In this document: in pieces, positions 44,904 to 57,126 of the stretch
Position numbering within the stretch: the first letter of the stretch is position 1
Layout of the letters: each line of letters opens with the position of its first letter
Assembly (NCBI GenBank): GCA_963794995.1
Contig: CAWCFV010000002.1
Span: 2,976,001-3,040,000 of the forward strand
Source: CAWCFV01 sp963794995
GTDB lineage: Bacteria > Actinomycetota > Actinomycetes > JACCUZ01
Direction of reading: 5' to 3'
DNA: 64,000 bases
Made by a program: the position numbers and the translations under genes
Notes under the pieces: model-generated
Seen by the model: the letters and a program-made list of their open reading frames with translations, nothing else
Databases searched by the model: none
Told to the model about the DNA's origin: nothing

Positions 44904-45418
44904 CGGCCGTCCTCCAGCCAGCCGGCCAGCCGGGCGCGGGCGTCGAAGAGCATGCGCTTGATCGTTCCCGGGGGCTTGTGCAGCGCGGCCGAGACCTCGG
45001 CGATGCTCATGTCGGCGTAGTAGTGCAGCAGGACCGGGGTGCGCAGCCGCGCGGGCAGTCGCTCGACGAGGTCACGCAGCCACGGGTCGGCGGCCGGGGT
45101 GCTCACCGGGGTCGTCTCCTCGAGCCGGGCGCGCAGCCGGCGGTCGCGCTGCTCGCGGCGCCACCGGTCGCGCACCAGGTTGGTCGCGGTCACGTAGAGA
45201 TAGCCCTTGGGGTCGTGCACCGTGAACCAGCGGGACAGCAGCCGCGTGAACGCCTCCGAGGCGATGTCGTGCGCCGCCTCGCGGTCGCCCACGAGCGAGG
45301 CGCACCAGCCCGCCAGCGGGGCGTAGTGCTCGTTCCAGAGCACCCGCGCCGCGTCCTCCCGGGCCGCCACGGCGGCTGCCGCGAGGCCATGGCTGGGGGG
45401 CGCCCCCGCCGTCACCAT
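44900..45418 (-). CDS. ECF-type RNA polymerase sigma factor (SigE-like)
   Basis: A 172-residue sigma factor. Region 2: ARVLWNEHYAPLAGWCASLV, DREAAHDIASEAFTRLLSRW and KGYLYVTATNLVRDRWRREQ. Region 4: LPARLRTPVLLHYYADMSIA, then EVSAALHKPPGTIKRMLFDA. ATG 45418 is chosen; the frame is open further upstream but that part is arginine/proline-rich with no sigma features. It overlaps the downstream membrane-protein gene by 3 bases. The 205-base gap to icmA on the other strand probably holds both promoters. Confidence 0.87.
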   Translation of the reverse strand: MVTAGAPPSHGLAAAAVAAREDAARVLWNEHYAPLAGWCASLVGDREAAHDIASEAFTRLLSRWFTVHDPKGYLYVTATNLVRDRWRREQRDRRLRARLEETTPVSTPAADPWLRDLVERLPARLRTPVLLHYYADMSIAEVSAALHKPPGTIKRMLFDARARLAGWLEDGR

Positions 45419-45623
45419 GACTGCCACGAACCGAGGACGCCGCGACGACGCCCCCGGTTCACCCGGTCTGCTCCACGCCGAGGGGCCGCCGGGGCAGCGC
45501 GCGCACCGTCGTCCCCGTCCGCGCAGAGCCGGGCCCCCGTCTCCATCCGATCGAGGGTAGTCCCGGACGGGTACTCTCGGGGGCGCACCGGACGTGACGG
45601 CGCGGCGACGAGGTGGCGGCGCC

Positions 45624-47367
45624 ATGTCACACGCGGTCCACGACGACGTGTCGGGGCCCGCCGCCGGGCCGAGTCGCAGGGAGTCGTGGGTGGACGCCGA
45701 GCAGATCCAGCAGGGCCGGGAACGCTGGCAGCACCGGTACGACGCGGCGCGGGTGCGTCAGGCCGACTTCACGACGCTGTCCGGCGTGGAGGTCGACCCG
45801 GTCTACGGTCCGGCGCCCGGGGACGTGGTCGAGGGGTTCGAGCGGATCGGCTGGCCGGGGGAGTTCCCGTTCACCCGCGGGCTGTACGCCACCGGCTACC
45901 GCGGGCGTACCTGGACGATCCGGCAGTTCGCCGGCTTCGGCAACGCGGCCCAGACCAACGAGCGCTACAAGATGATCCTGGCGGCGGGCGGTGGCGGCCT
46001 GTCGGTCGCCTTCGACATGCCGACCCTGATGGGCCGCGACTCCGACGACCCGCGGTCGCTCGGCGAGGTCGGGCACTGCGGCGTGGCGATCGACTCGGCG
46101 GCCGACATGGACGTGCTGTTCTCCGACATCCCGCTCGGTGACGTGACGACGTCGATGACGATCAGCGGGCCGGCGGTGCCGGTGTTCTGCATGTACCTGG
46201 TCGCCGCCGAGCGGCAGGGCGTGGACCTCTCGGTGCTCAACGGCACCCTGCAGACCGACATCTTCAAGGAGTACATCGCCCAGAAGGAGTGGCTGTTCCC
46301 GCCGGAGCCGCACCTGCGGCTGATCGGCGACCTGATGGAGTACTGCGCCGAGAACATCCCGGCCTACAAGCCGCTGTCGGTGTCGGGCTACCACATCCGC
46401 GAGGCCGGCTCGACCGCCGCGCAGGAGCTCGCGTTCACCCTGGCCGACGGCTTCGGCTACGTCGAGCTGGGCCTGTCCCGCGGCCTGGACGTCGAGCGAG
46501 TTCGCGCCGGGCCTGTCGTTCTTCTTCGACGCCCACCTCGACTTCTTCGAGGAGATCGCCAAGTTCCGCGCCGCCCGGCGGATCTGGGCCCGCTGGCTGC
46601 GCGACGTCTACGGCGCGAAGACCGAGAAGGCGCAGTGGCTGCGCTTCCACACCCAGACCGCCGGCGTCTCGCTGACCGCCCAGCAGCCGGACAACAACAT
46701 CGTCCGGACCGCCGTCGAGGCGCTCGCCGCGGTGCTCGGTGGCACGAACTCGCTGCACACCAACGCCCTGGACGAGGTGCTGGCGCTGCCCAGCGAGAAG
46801 GCCGCCGCAGATCGCGCTGCGCACCCAGCAGGTGATCATGGAGGAGATCGGGGTGGTCAACGTCGCCGACCCGCTCGGCGGCTCCTGGTACGTCGAGGCG
46901 CTGACCGACGGATCGAGGCCGAGGCCGAGGAGATCTTCGCCCGGATCCGGGAGATGGGCTCCGACGGCATCGATGACCGCCGGCATGCTGCGCGGCATCG
47001 AGGACGGCTGGTTCATGGCGAGATCGCCGAGGCGGCCTTCGTCTACCAGACGCGCGCTGGAGAAGGGCGACAAGAAGGTCGTCGGCGTCAACGTGCACAC
47101 CAGCACCGTCGAGCGACGCCGCTGGAGATCCTGCGGGTCAGCCACGAGGTCGAGCGCGAGCAGAACCGCGTGCTCGGCGCCCGCCGGGCGGAGCGCGACG
47201 ACGCCGCGGCCCGCGCCGCGGTCGCGCGGATGGTCGAGGTCGCCCGCACCGACGAGAACATGGTGCCGGCGATGCTCGACGCCGTCCGGGCCGAGGCCAC
47301 CCTCGGCGAGATCTGCGACGCCCTGCGCGCCGAGTGGGGCGACTACCGCGAGCCCGCCCGCTTCTAA
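45624..47367 (+). CDS. icmA: isobutyryl-CoA mutase-type large subunit (acyl-CoA mutase without B12 domain)
   Basis: A B12-dependent acyl-CoA mutase catalytic chain of about 577 residues. It reads GYRGRTWTIRQFAGFGNAAQ, GLSVAFDMPTLMGRDSDDPR, TDIFKEYIAQKEWLFPPEPH and VSGYHIREAGSTAAQELAFT. At the two positions that separate isobutyryl-CoA from methylmalonyl-CoA mutases (Phe80 and Gln198 in Streptomyces IcmA, as I recall) it has Phe (RQF) and Gln (IAQ). It stops after EWGDYREPARF with no cobalamin domain, so a separate small subunit must exist outside the window. Several extra bases and two apparent deletions lie between 46497 and 47125. Confidence 0.85.
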
Positions 47368-47378
47368 CCCTCCCCGTC

Positions 47379-47433
47379 GAGTGGCGCGAGTCGGCTGCCA
47401 GCCGGCTCTCGGCGGAGCCGACTCGCGCCACTC
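47379..47433. terminator. 18-bp perfect-stem hairpin after icmA
   Basis: The arm at 47379-47396 (GAGTGGCGCGAGTCGGCT) pairs perfectly with 47416-47433 around a 19-base loop, 12 bases after the icmA stop. There is no T-run. It may be a terminator or a dispersed extragenic palindrome. Confidence 0.6.
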
Positions 47434-47487
47434 ATCGACCACGAGGGCGGGTCGGCGGCATGGCTGGCTGTGAGGGAGGATGGGCCC

Positions 47488-48412
47488 ATGTCGCAGTCGC
47501 GCTTCAACCCGTACGGCGCCGTCGACCTCGCGGCCCTGGCCCGCCCCGCCGCACCGCAGGGGCGGCGACGGCGCCGCGGCCGCGACGACGGGGTGGCTCG
47601 GTCGTCGACGTCACCGAGGCCAACTTCCAGGCGGTGGTGCTCGAGCAGTCGCTGACGGTGCCGGTCGTCATCGACTTCTGGGCCGACTGGTGCGGCCCGT
47701 GCAAGCAGCTGACCCCGGTGCTCGAGCGGCTCGCGGCCGCGCGCCGAGGGCCGCTGGCTGCTCGCGAAGGTCGACGTCGACGCCAACCCGCAGATCGGCC
47801 AGGCCTTCCAGGTGCAGAGCATCCCGGCGGTGTTCGCGGTGGTGAAGGGCCAGCCGGTGCCGCTGTTCCAGGGCGCGCTGCCCGAGGCCCAGGTGCAGCA
47901 GTACCTCGACGAGCTGCTGCGCGTCGCCGAGGCCAACGGCGTGACGGGCCGGCTGACGGACGTGCAGCCGCCGGCCGAGCCCGAGGCCGAGCCCGCGGCG
48001 GACCCCCGCTACGACACGGCGTACGACGCCATCGAGCGGGGCGACCTCGACGCCGCGGCCGAGGCGTACCGGTCGCTGCTCGCGGACGACCCGACCGACG
48101 CCGACGCCCAGGCCGGGCTCGGCCAGGTCGAGCTGCTCGCGCCGGACGCAGGGGGTCGACGAGAAGGCGGCGCGCCGCCTGGCCGCCGAGCGCCCGGACG
48201 ACGTCGCGGCGCAGACCGCGGTCGCCGACCTCGACCTCCTCGGCGGCCACGTCGAGGACGCTTTCTCCCGGCTGGTCGACCTCGTCCGGCGTACCGACGG
48301 CGACGACCGGTCCGCCGCCCGGACCCACCTGGTCGGCCTGTTCGAGCTGGTCGGCAACCAGGACGAGCGGGTCGCGAAGGCCCGCACCGCGCTCGCCAAC
48401 GCCCTGTTCTGA
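47488..48412 (+). CDS. thioredoxin-TPR protein (YbbN/CnoX-like)
   Basis: About 307 residues after correcting four or so extra bases (about 47560, 47602, 47745 and 48140). A thioredoxin domain with the active site FWADWCGPCKQLTPVLERL and the cis-Pro segment QSIPAVFAVVKGQPVPLFQG is followed by a C-terminal tetratricopeptide-like half (YDAIERGDLDAAAEAYRSLL; HVEDAFSRLVDLVRRTDG; VAKARTALANALF). CnoX-type proteins hold unfolded clients and protect them from oxidation. Unlike Escherichia coli CnoX, the CxxC is complete, so reductase activity is likely. Confidence 0.87.
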
Positions 48413-48445
48413 GCGACCTCACCGGACCGGACCGGCCCGACATGG

Positions 48446-48487
48446 CGAAGGCCGCCCGCTCCGGCAGGGGGGAGTGGGCGGCCTTCG
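48446..48487. terminator. 12-bp stem hairpin downstream of the thioredoxin-TPR gene
   Basis: CGAAGGCCGCCC at 48446-48457 pairs with GGGCGGCCTTCG at 48476-48487, 34 bases after the stop. It also lies just downstream of the convergent 23-residue gene, so it may serve both strands. Confidence 0.6.
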
Positions 48488-48518
48488 GCCATGGAGGCTC
48501 TGAGGGGGGTGCTCGCCC

Positions 48519-48590
48519 CTAGACCAGGAAGATGATGAGCAGGATCACGGCGATCACGAGCGCAGCGATGGCGATGGTGCGGGTGTTCAT
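48519..48590 (-). CDS. 23-residue hydrophobic membrane peptide
   Basis: A complete tiny reading frame: ATG at 48590, 23 residues beginning MNTRTIAIAALV and ending FLV, then TAG. A GGAG site ends 5 bases before the ATG. After NTRT the rest is a single membrane helix of Ile, Val, Leu and Ala. Such peptides (MNTRTIA...) are repeatedly present in actinobacterial genomes in my memory but rarely annotated. Likely inserted in the cytoplasmic membrane. Partner unknown. Confidence 0.7.
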   Translation of the reverse strand: MNTRTIAIAALVIAVILLIIFLV

Positions 48591-48803
48591 CAGGTCTCCG
48601 ATCAATCGGGGCAGGTTCTGGAACTGCTTGTCTCCTCGCTCCCGCCCGGCAAACGTCCTCGCGACCGCTGCTCGTGACCGTCCGGCTCGTCGACCCGGGG
48701 GTCGGTCTCAGGGACTCCCTGACCGCCGACCCGGGGGGCGACAGGGGGGCTGCCAGGGTCGGGCCCCGATGCGCGGGCGCCATGGCGCGCCCAGGCTCGA
48801 GAC

Positions 48804-49736
48804 GTGCACCTCGTCGACACCCCGCCGCCCACCCGGCCGCGCGTCCTGCTGGTCGAGGCCGTCCTGTTCGTCTCGGGGGTCCTGGCGTACTTCCTCACCC
48901 GCGGAGCGACCGAGACCGGCTACCCGGTCGCTGCCGGCAACGCCGACCGGCTCGTCGGCGTCGAGCGGCACCTGCGCCTGGACGTCGAGGCGTGGGCACA
49001 GGGTCTCGTGCTGCCGCACGACGCCGCGGTCACCCTCGCCAACTGGGTCTACATCTACGGGCACTGGCCGGTCATCGCCCTGGTCGGCTGCTGGCTGCTG
49101 TGGCGCCGGCCCGAGACCTACCGGTGGATGCGCACCGCGATGCTGGTCAGCGGCGCGATCGGCGTCGTGGTGTTCATCGGGTACCCGGTGGCGCCACCGC
49201 GACTGATGCCGGACCTGGGGGTCGCCGACACGGTGGCGGAGCGGAGCGCGGCGTACCGGGTCCTGCAGCCACCCTCGCTGGTCAACCAGTTCGCGGCGCT
49301 GCCGAGCCTGCACGTCGGCTGGGACCTGCTCGTCGGCCTGGCCCTGCTGCGGGCAGGCACGAGCCGCGCGGTGCGGGTGCTGGCGGTCGCCGCCCCGGTC
49401 GCGATGGTCCTGGCCGTCGTGCTGACCGGCAACCACTACGTCCTGGACGTGCTCGCCGGCCTCGTGGTCGCCGGGACCGGCGCGGCGGCGGCCACCGTCT
49501 GGCAGCGGCGGCGGGCCGGCCGCAGCCCCGCGCCGACGGGTCAGGCCGGTGAGTGCCGCAGCCAGACGGTGCCCAGCGGCGGGACCCGCAGGGTCGCCGA
49601 GGCGGGCTGCCCGTGCCACGGCTCGCCGGCCGCCTCGATGCCGCCGAAGTTGCCCACGCCGCTGCCGCCGTACGTCTCGGCGTCGGTGTTGAGCACCTCG
49701 TCCCAGCGGCCCTCGAACGGCAGGCCGACCCGGTAG
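48804..49736 (+). CDS. PAP2-family membrane phosphatase
   Basis: A polytopic membrane protein with five or six helices and the PAP2/inositol-phosphorylceramide-synthase-type motifs FAALPSLHVGWDLLV and LTGNHYVLDVLAGLVV, containing the catalytic histidines. It should act on a lipid phosphate outside the membrane. Start GTG 48804. As written the frame runs to 49736 and overlaps the 3' end of glgB on the other strand by 196 bases. The last 65 residues are polar and unlike the family. A frameshift with the true stop near TGA 49550-49552 is likely, given damage in neighbouring genes. Confidence 0.75.
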   Translation: MHLVDTPPPTRPRVLLVEAVLFVSGVLAYFLTRGATETGYPVAAGNADRLVGVERHLRLDVEAWAQGLVLPHDAAVTLANWVYIYGHWPVIALVGCWLLWRRPETYRWMRTAMLVSGAIGVVVFIGYPVAPPRLMPDLGVADTVAERSAAYRVLQPPSLVNQFAALPSLHVGWDLLVGLALLRAGTSRAVRVLAVAAPVAMVLAVVLTGNHYVLDVLAGLVVAGTGAAAATVWQRRRAGRSPAPTGQAGECRSQTVPSGGTRRVAEAGCPCHGSPAASMPPKLPTPLPPYVSASVLSTSSQRPSNGRPTR

Positions 49737-51801
49737 CCCTCGTGCGGCGTGGCCGAGAAGTTGGCGACGCACGCCACGACCGAGCCGTCGTCGCCCCAGC
49801 GCAGGAACGAGAACACGTTGTTGCCCGCGTCGTTGGCGTCGATCCAGGCGAACCCGCCGGGGTCGCTGTCGCGCGACCAGAGCGCCACGGTTCTCGGTGT
49901 AGACCCGGTTGAGGTCGCGGACCAGGGTCTGCACGCCGCCGTGGTCGGAGGTGTCGAGGAGCCACCAGTCCAGCGACCGCGACTCGGCCCACTCGGACTC
50001 CTGGCCGAACTCCGAGCCCATGAACAGCAGCTGCTTGCCGGGGTGGGCCCACATGAAGGCGAGGTAGGCGCGCAGGTTGGCCAGCTGCTGCCAGCGGTCG
50101 CCCGGCATCTTGCGCAGCAGCGAGCCCTTGCCGTGGACGACCTCGTCGTGGCTGATCGGCAGGACGTAGTTCTCGGAGTAGGCGTAGACCATCGAGAACG
50201 TCATCTGGTGGTGGTGGTACTGCCGGTAGATCGGGCTCGTTGGCCATGTAGCCCAGCGAGTCGTGCATCCAGCCCATGTTCCACTTGAAGCCGAAGCCGA
50301 GGCCGCCGAGGTGGGTGGGCCGGGTGACGCCCGGCCACGCGGTGGACTCCTCGGCGATGGTCATGATGCCCGGGCACCCGCTTGTAGACCGTGGCGTTGA
50401 TCTCCTGCAGGAACGACGACCGCCTCGAGGTTCTCGCGGCCGCCGTAACTGGTTGGGCACCCACTCGCCGTCCTCGCGCGAGTAGTCGAGGTAGAGCATC
50501 GAGGCCACCGCGTCGACCCGCAGGCCGTCGATGTGGAACTCCTCGAGCCAGTACAGGGCGTTGGCGACGAGGAAGTTGCGGACCTCGGTGCGGCCGAAGT
50601 CGAAGACGTAGGTGCCCCAGTCGAGCTGCTCGCCCCGGCGCGGGTCGGCGTGCTCGTAGAGCGGCGGTGCCGTCGAAGCGGGCCAGCGCCCACGCGTCCT
50701 TGGGGAAGTGCGCCGGGACCCAGTCGACGATGACGCCGATGCCGGCCTGGTGCAGCGTGTCGACGAGGTAGCGGAAGTCGTCCGGGCGAGCCGAAGCGCG
50801 AGGTCGGCGCGAAGTAGGACGATGACCTGGTAGCCCCACGAGCCGCCGAAGGGGTGCTCGGCGACCGGCAGCAGCTCGACGTGGGTGAAGCCGAGGTCGC
50901 GACGACGTAGTCGACCAGCTGGTCGGCCAGCTCGCGGTAGGACAGCCCCTGCCGCCACGAGCCGAGGTGCACCTCGTAGACGCTCATCGGGCGGGCGTGC
51001 GGGTCCTGCGTCGCGCGGCGCTCCAGCCACTCGTCGTCGCCCCACTCGTAGTCGACGCGGTGACGACCACCGAGGCGGTCGCCGGCGGGCACCTCGGTGG
51101 CGAACGCCATCGGGTCGGCCTTCTGCCGCCAGACGCCGTCCGGCGCCGAGCACCTCGAACTTGTAGCGGGCCCCGTCGCCGACGCCGGGGACGAACAGCT
51201 CCCAGACCCCGGTCGAGCCCAGCGAGCGCATCGGGTGCGCGCGGCCGTCCCAGAAGTTGAAGTCGCCGATCAGCCGCACGCCCTGCGCGTTGGGCGCCCA
51301 GACCGCGAAGGACGTGCCCCGACGGTGCCGGCGAGGCTGTCGTACGTGCCGGACGTGCGCGCCGAGCACCGTCCACAGCTCGCTCGTGCCGGCCCTCGCC
51401 GATCAGGTGCAGGTCGAGCTCGCCGAGCGTCGGCAGGAAGCGGTACGGGTCGTCGACGAGGGTCGCCGGACCGTCGTAGGTCACCTCGAGCCGGTAGTCG
51501 GGGACCTGTGGCCGCGGCAGCACGCCGACCCAGACGCCGTCGCCTCGTGGCGCATCTCGACGCGCTCGTCGCCCACGGCCAGGCTGACCCCGGTGGCCCA
51601 CGGGCGCAGGGTCCGGATCGTCACGCCGCCGTCGTGCGGGTGCGGGCCGAGGACCGAGTGCGGGTCGTGGTGGATCCCGGCGACGAGCCGGTGCAGCACC
51701 TCGTCGGAGGTCGGGGCCGCGGCCGGGCCGGTCACCGTCGGGGCCGGGGGAGTCGTGACGGACTTGCCGGTCGGGGTGCCTCGGGGCGGGGTGGTGGGCA
51801 T
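49541..51801 (-). CDS. glgB: 1,4-alpha-glucan branching enzyme
   Basis: GlgB adds alpha-1,6 branches to glucan. It belongs to GH13. Recognisable blocks include TSFAVWAPNAQGVRLIGDFN, MSVYEVHLGSWRQGLSYREL, DLGFTHVELLPVAEHPFGGS, catalytic DGLRVDAVASMLYLDYSRED, PGIMTIAEESTAWPGVTRPT, LPISHDEVVHGKGSLLRKMP and MGSEFGQESEWAESRSLDWW. It ends PLGTVWLRHSPA. About ten or more extra bases break it, with dense runs at 50.3-50.9 and 51.1-51.6 kb. It is last in the operon glgE-treS-mak-glgB and starts 5 bases after mak. Corrected length is about 745 residues, normal for actinobacterial GlgB. Confidence 0.93.
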
Positions 51802-51806
51802 GCTGC

Positions 51807-53243
51807 TCACTCCTCGGTCGCGGCGAGCCTGCGGATCGCTGCCATCGGGATCTGCAGCCAGGTGGGGCGGTTGCGCGCCTCGTAGACGACCTCGTAGACC
51901 GCCTTGTCGGTCTCGAAGGCCCGCAGGAGCACGCGGTTGCGCTGCGCGGGTCGACCGCTCGCCGCCTTGGCGTAGCCGGCGCAGAAGGCGTCGCGGTTGC
52001 GCTCTGCCCACTCCTGCGCGCGGTAGTCGCGCTGCGCGTCGTCGGGCTGGTCGACGAGCAGGTGCCGGGCGGCGTAGTCGAAGCGAGCGCAGCATCCCGG
52101 CGACGTCGCGCAGCGGGGACGTCCAGCTCGCGCCGCTCGGCCAGCGGCCGTGCCGGCTCGCCCTCGAAGTCGAGCAGCTATCCAGCCCGTCGAGCGTCCG
52201 CAGCACCTGGCCGAGGTGGAGGTCGCCGTGCACCCGCTGCACGCACGACGGGCTCGTCGAGCGCGGCCACCTGGTCGAACGCCGCGCGCAGCGCCTCGGC
52301 GTGCGTCGGCCAGCTCCGGCGACCTCGGCGGCCGCCCGGTCCAGCCGGCCGCTCATGCCGCTCGGCCAGGGCGGCGAGCTCCTTGCCGCTCGGCCGGCCC
52401 GGTCGGGCAGCACGCCGGCCAGCGTCGGCGTGCACCGCGGCGGTGGCCGCGCCGAGCCGCTCGGCCTCGCCGGCGAAGTCGCCGCCCACCTCGTCGGCGT
52501 GCAGGTCGGCCTCGGCGTAGAGGTCGCGGACGCTGGTGGGCGCCAGCTCGCCAGCCGTCGGTGGCGCTCGTGAGGAACGTCTGCAGCATCGCCAGGCTGG
52601 CGGTGACCTCGCTGCCCTCGGCGTCGGCCCAGGTCGCCCTCGACCCAGCCGAGCGGGGCCGGCGATGTGGGTGCTCCCGGCCGCGGCCAGGGCGTCGTGC
52701 ACCTCGATGTCGGGGTTGAGGCCCGGCTCGAGCCGGCGGAACACCTTGAGGATCGCCGTCGTCGCCGTAGATCAGCGAGGTGTTGCTCTGCTCGCGCGCC
52801 CACGACGATCGACGGGCCGCCCGGCGGCAGGTCGTCGGCGGCACGGGTCGCGGTGGAAGCGCTCGAGCCCGACCGGTGACGCCTCGCCGGAGATGCCGGC
52901 GAGCCACAGGACGGTCGACGTCCTGTCGTGCAGCGCGTCGTAGACGTGCCGGCGGCCGCCCTCGGCGTCGGTCTCCTCGCCGACGAGGGCGTGCGCGAGG
53001 TGCTCCTGCGCGTCGCGGTACGCGACGAGCGGCACCTGGTAGGTCTCGGTCTCCCCGTCGTCGTAGGTACGCACCGGTGACGCGACGTCGGATGCGCACG
53101 CTCGGCCGACCAGGTCGTCCCACCCGGCTGGCGACCGCCGTGCGACCATGCCACGATCGGCCGGCCCTTGCCGGCGAACCACCGCTGGTGGCCGAGGTAG
53201 GCGGTCAGGTCGACCCGCCGCAGCTGCGACCGGCCGCGGCGCA

Positions 53244-53244
<1 letters not shown>
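51807..53244 (-). CDS. mak: maltokinase (Pep2)
   Basis: Maltokinase phosphorylates maltose from TreS to maltose-1-phosphate, the GlgE substrate. The N-terminus RRVDLTAYLGHQRWFAGKGR, the middle TSTVLWLAGISGEASPVGLE and ILKVFRRLEPGLNPDIEVHD, the kinase-like catalytic loop VQRVHGDLHLGQVLRTLDG with LLDFEGEPARPLAER, and the end RPTWLQIPMAAIRRLAATEE match the family. This gene is the most damaged in the window, with an extra base roughly every 70-100 bases. Its ATG overlaps the treS stop (TGATG arrangement). Corrected length is about 460 residues. Confidence 0.88.
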
Positions 53245-54984
<1,740 letters not shown>

Positions 54985-54988
<4 letters not shown>

Positions 54989-56991
54989 TGGGTCGCACCG
55001 ACCTCACGGCCGCGTCGCTCGACGCGGAAGACGTGCGCCGGCTCCCGGAACGGGTCCAGCCGGACGTAGTTCGCCTGCCCCCAGACGTAGGCGTCGCCGG
55101 CGATCTCGTCGTGCACGGCCATCGTGTCGTCCCACTCCATCCCCAGGGCCGGCATGTCCAGCCGGACCGTCGTCTCGCGGGCCCCGTGCGGATCGAGGTT
55201 CACCACCACCAGGACGGTGTCGCCAGGACCTCCGTCGCTGCCGGTGACGGTCTTGGAGTAGCAGATGACCTGCTCGTTGTCGGTGGGGTGGAAGTGCAGG
55301 TTGCGCAGCCGCTGCAGCGCCGGGTGCTCGCGACGCAGCTCGTTGAGCCTGGTCAGGTACGGCGCGAGAGTGCGCCCCTCCGCCTCGGCCGCGGCCCAGT
55401 CGCGCGGGCGGAGCTGGAACTTCTCGGTGTCGAGGTACTCCTCGCTGCCAGGCCGCACGGCGACGTGCTCGAACAGCTCGAACCCGGAGTAGACGCCCCA
55501 GGTGGGCGAGAGGGTCGCGGCCAGGACGGCCCGGATCTTGAACACCGGCGGGCCGCCGTACTGCAGGTAGGCGTGCAGGATGTCCGGGGTGTTGACGAAG
55601 AAGTTGGGCCGCATGTAGTGCGCCGGTCTCGGTCGGACAGCTCGGTGAGGTACTCCTCGAGCTCCCACTTCTCGTTGCGCCAGGTGAAGTAGGTGTAGGA
55701 CTGGTGGAAGCCGACCATGGCGAGGGTGTGCATCATCGCCGGCCGGGTGAACGCCTCGGCGAGGAAGAGCACGTCGGGGTCGGTCTTGCGCACCTCGCCG
55801 AGCAGCCACTCCCAGAAGGCGACCGGCTTGGTGTGCGGGTTGTCGACGCGGAAGATGCGCACGCCGAGGTCGATCCAGTGGCGGACCACGCGCAGGACCT
55901 CGGCGTAGATGCCCTCGGGGTCGCGGTCGAAGTTGACGGGATAGATGTCCTGGTACTTCTTCGGCGGGTTCTCGGCGTAGGCGATCGTGCCGTCGGCGAG
56001 CTCGGTGAACCACTCGGGGTGGCTCGTCACCCACGGGTGGTCCGGGGTCGCCTGCAGGGCGAGGTCCAGGGCCACCTCCATGCCCAGCTCGGTGGTCCGC
56101 CGCACGAAGTCGACGAAGTCGGCCTCCGTGCCGAGGTCCGGGTGGATCGCGTCGTGGCCGCCCTCCGGCCCACCGATCGCCCACGGTGACCCGACGTCGT
56201 CGGGGCCGGGGGTGAGCGTGTTGTTCGGGCCCTTGCGGTTGCTGGTCCCGATCGGGTGGATCGGCGGCAGGTAGACGACGTCGAAGCCCATGTCGCGGAC
56301 GGCGGGCAGCCGCTCGGCGGCCGTCCGGAAGGTGCCGGACCGGAGCACGCCGTCGGCGTCCGGCGCGGGCGCCCTCGGAGCGGGGGAAGAACTCGTACCA
56401 GCTGCCGTAGAGGGCGCGCTCGCGGTCGACCCAGAGGGGCATCCGGTCCGTGCTCGAGACCAGCTCGCGCAGCGGGTGCTCGCGCAGCGTCGCGAGGACC
56501 TCGGCGGCGTCGGCGGCAGCGAGCCGGGCCGGCACCGGCCGGGAGGTGTCGCGCAGCGCGGTGACCGCGTCGAGCAGCGCCCGCCTGCCGGGCGCCGGGC
56601 GGGACGCGGCGGCGGCCCGCTCGAGCACCCGGGCGCCCTCCTCGAGCATCAGCTCGACGTCGACCCCTGCGTCGATCTTGATGTCGGCGTCGTGGTGCCA
56701 GGTGGCGACCGGGTCGCTCCACGCCTCGACCGCGAAGGTCCACCGGCCCTCGCTGGTCGGCGTCACCTCGGCCGACCAGCGGTCGGTGCCGGGCGCACCG
56801 GGTGTCATCGGGGTGTACGGGCCCTTGCGTCCCTGCGCGTCGCGCAGCACGACGTTGGCGTTGACCATGTCGTGCCCCTCGCGGAACACCGTGGCCGAGA
56901 CCGTGAAGGTCTCACCCACGACAGCCTTGGCCGGCCAGCGGCCGCAGGCGACGACGGGCTGGGGGTCCAGGATGGGGATGCGTCCGATCAT
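54985..56991 (-). CDS. glgE: alpha-1,4-glucan:maltose-1-phosphate maltosyltransferase
   Basis: GlgE extends alpha-glucan with maltose-1-phosphate. The start MIGRIPILDPQPVVACGRWP, the domain-N strands, WYEFFPRSEGA, YLPPIHPIGTSNRKGPNNTL, the catalytic nucleophile in IFRVDNPHTKPVAFWEW, the general acid in LAEAFTRPAMMHTLAMVGFH and QSYTYFTWRNEKWELEEYL are all diagnostic. Corrected length is about 668 residues. At least two extra bases (near 56370 and 55626) interrupt it. A TAGGTT box lies 8 bases before the ATG, so it is probably leaderless. It heads the operon glgE-treS-mak-glgB. Confidence 0.94.
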
Positions 56992-56999
56992 TGGGCAGG

Positions 57000-57005
57000 A
57001 ACCTA
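57000..57005 (-). promoter_or_regulatory. probable -10 box of the glgE operon
   Basis: Read on the minus strand this is TAGGTT, ending 8 bases before the glgE ATG at 56991. It drives transcription away from the glgP promoter 122 bases further on. Confidence 0.45.
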
Positions 57006-57126
57006 CCCACGCGCGCGCTCCCTGCACATCGGGTGTCCGGTCGGCGGCGCCCCGCCCGACCGGTGCGTCCGCACCAGAGGACGTCCGGGGTACGGGCAGG
57101 CGGGCCGCCGGCCCCGGTGGGGCCAC

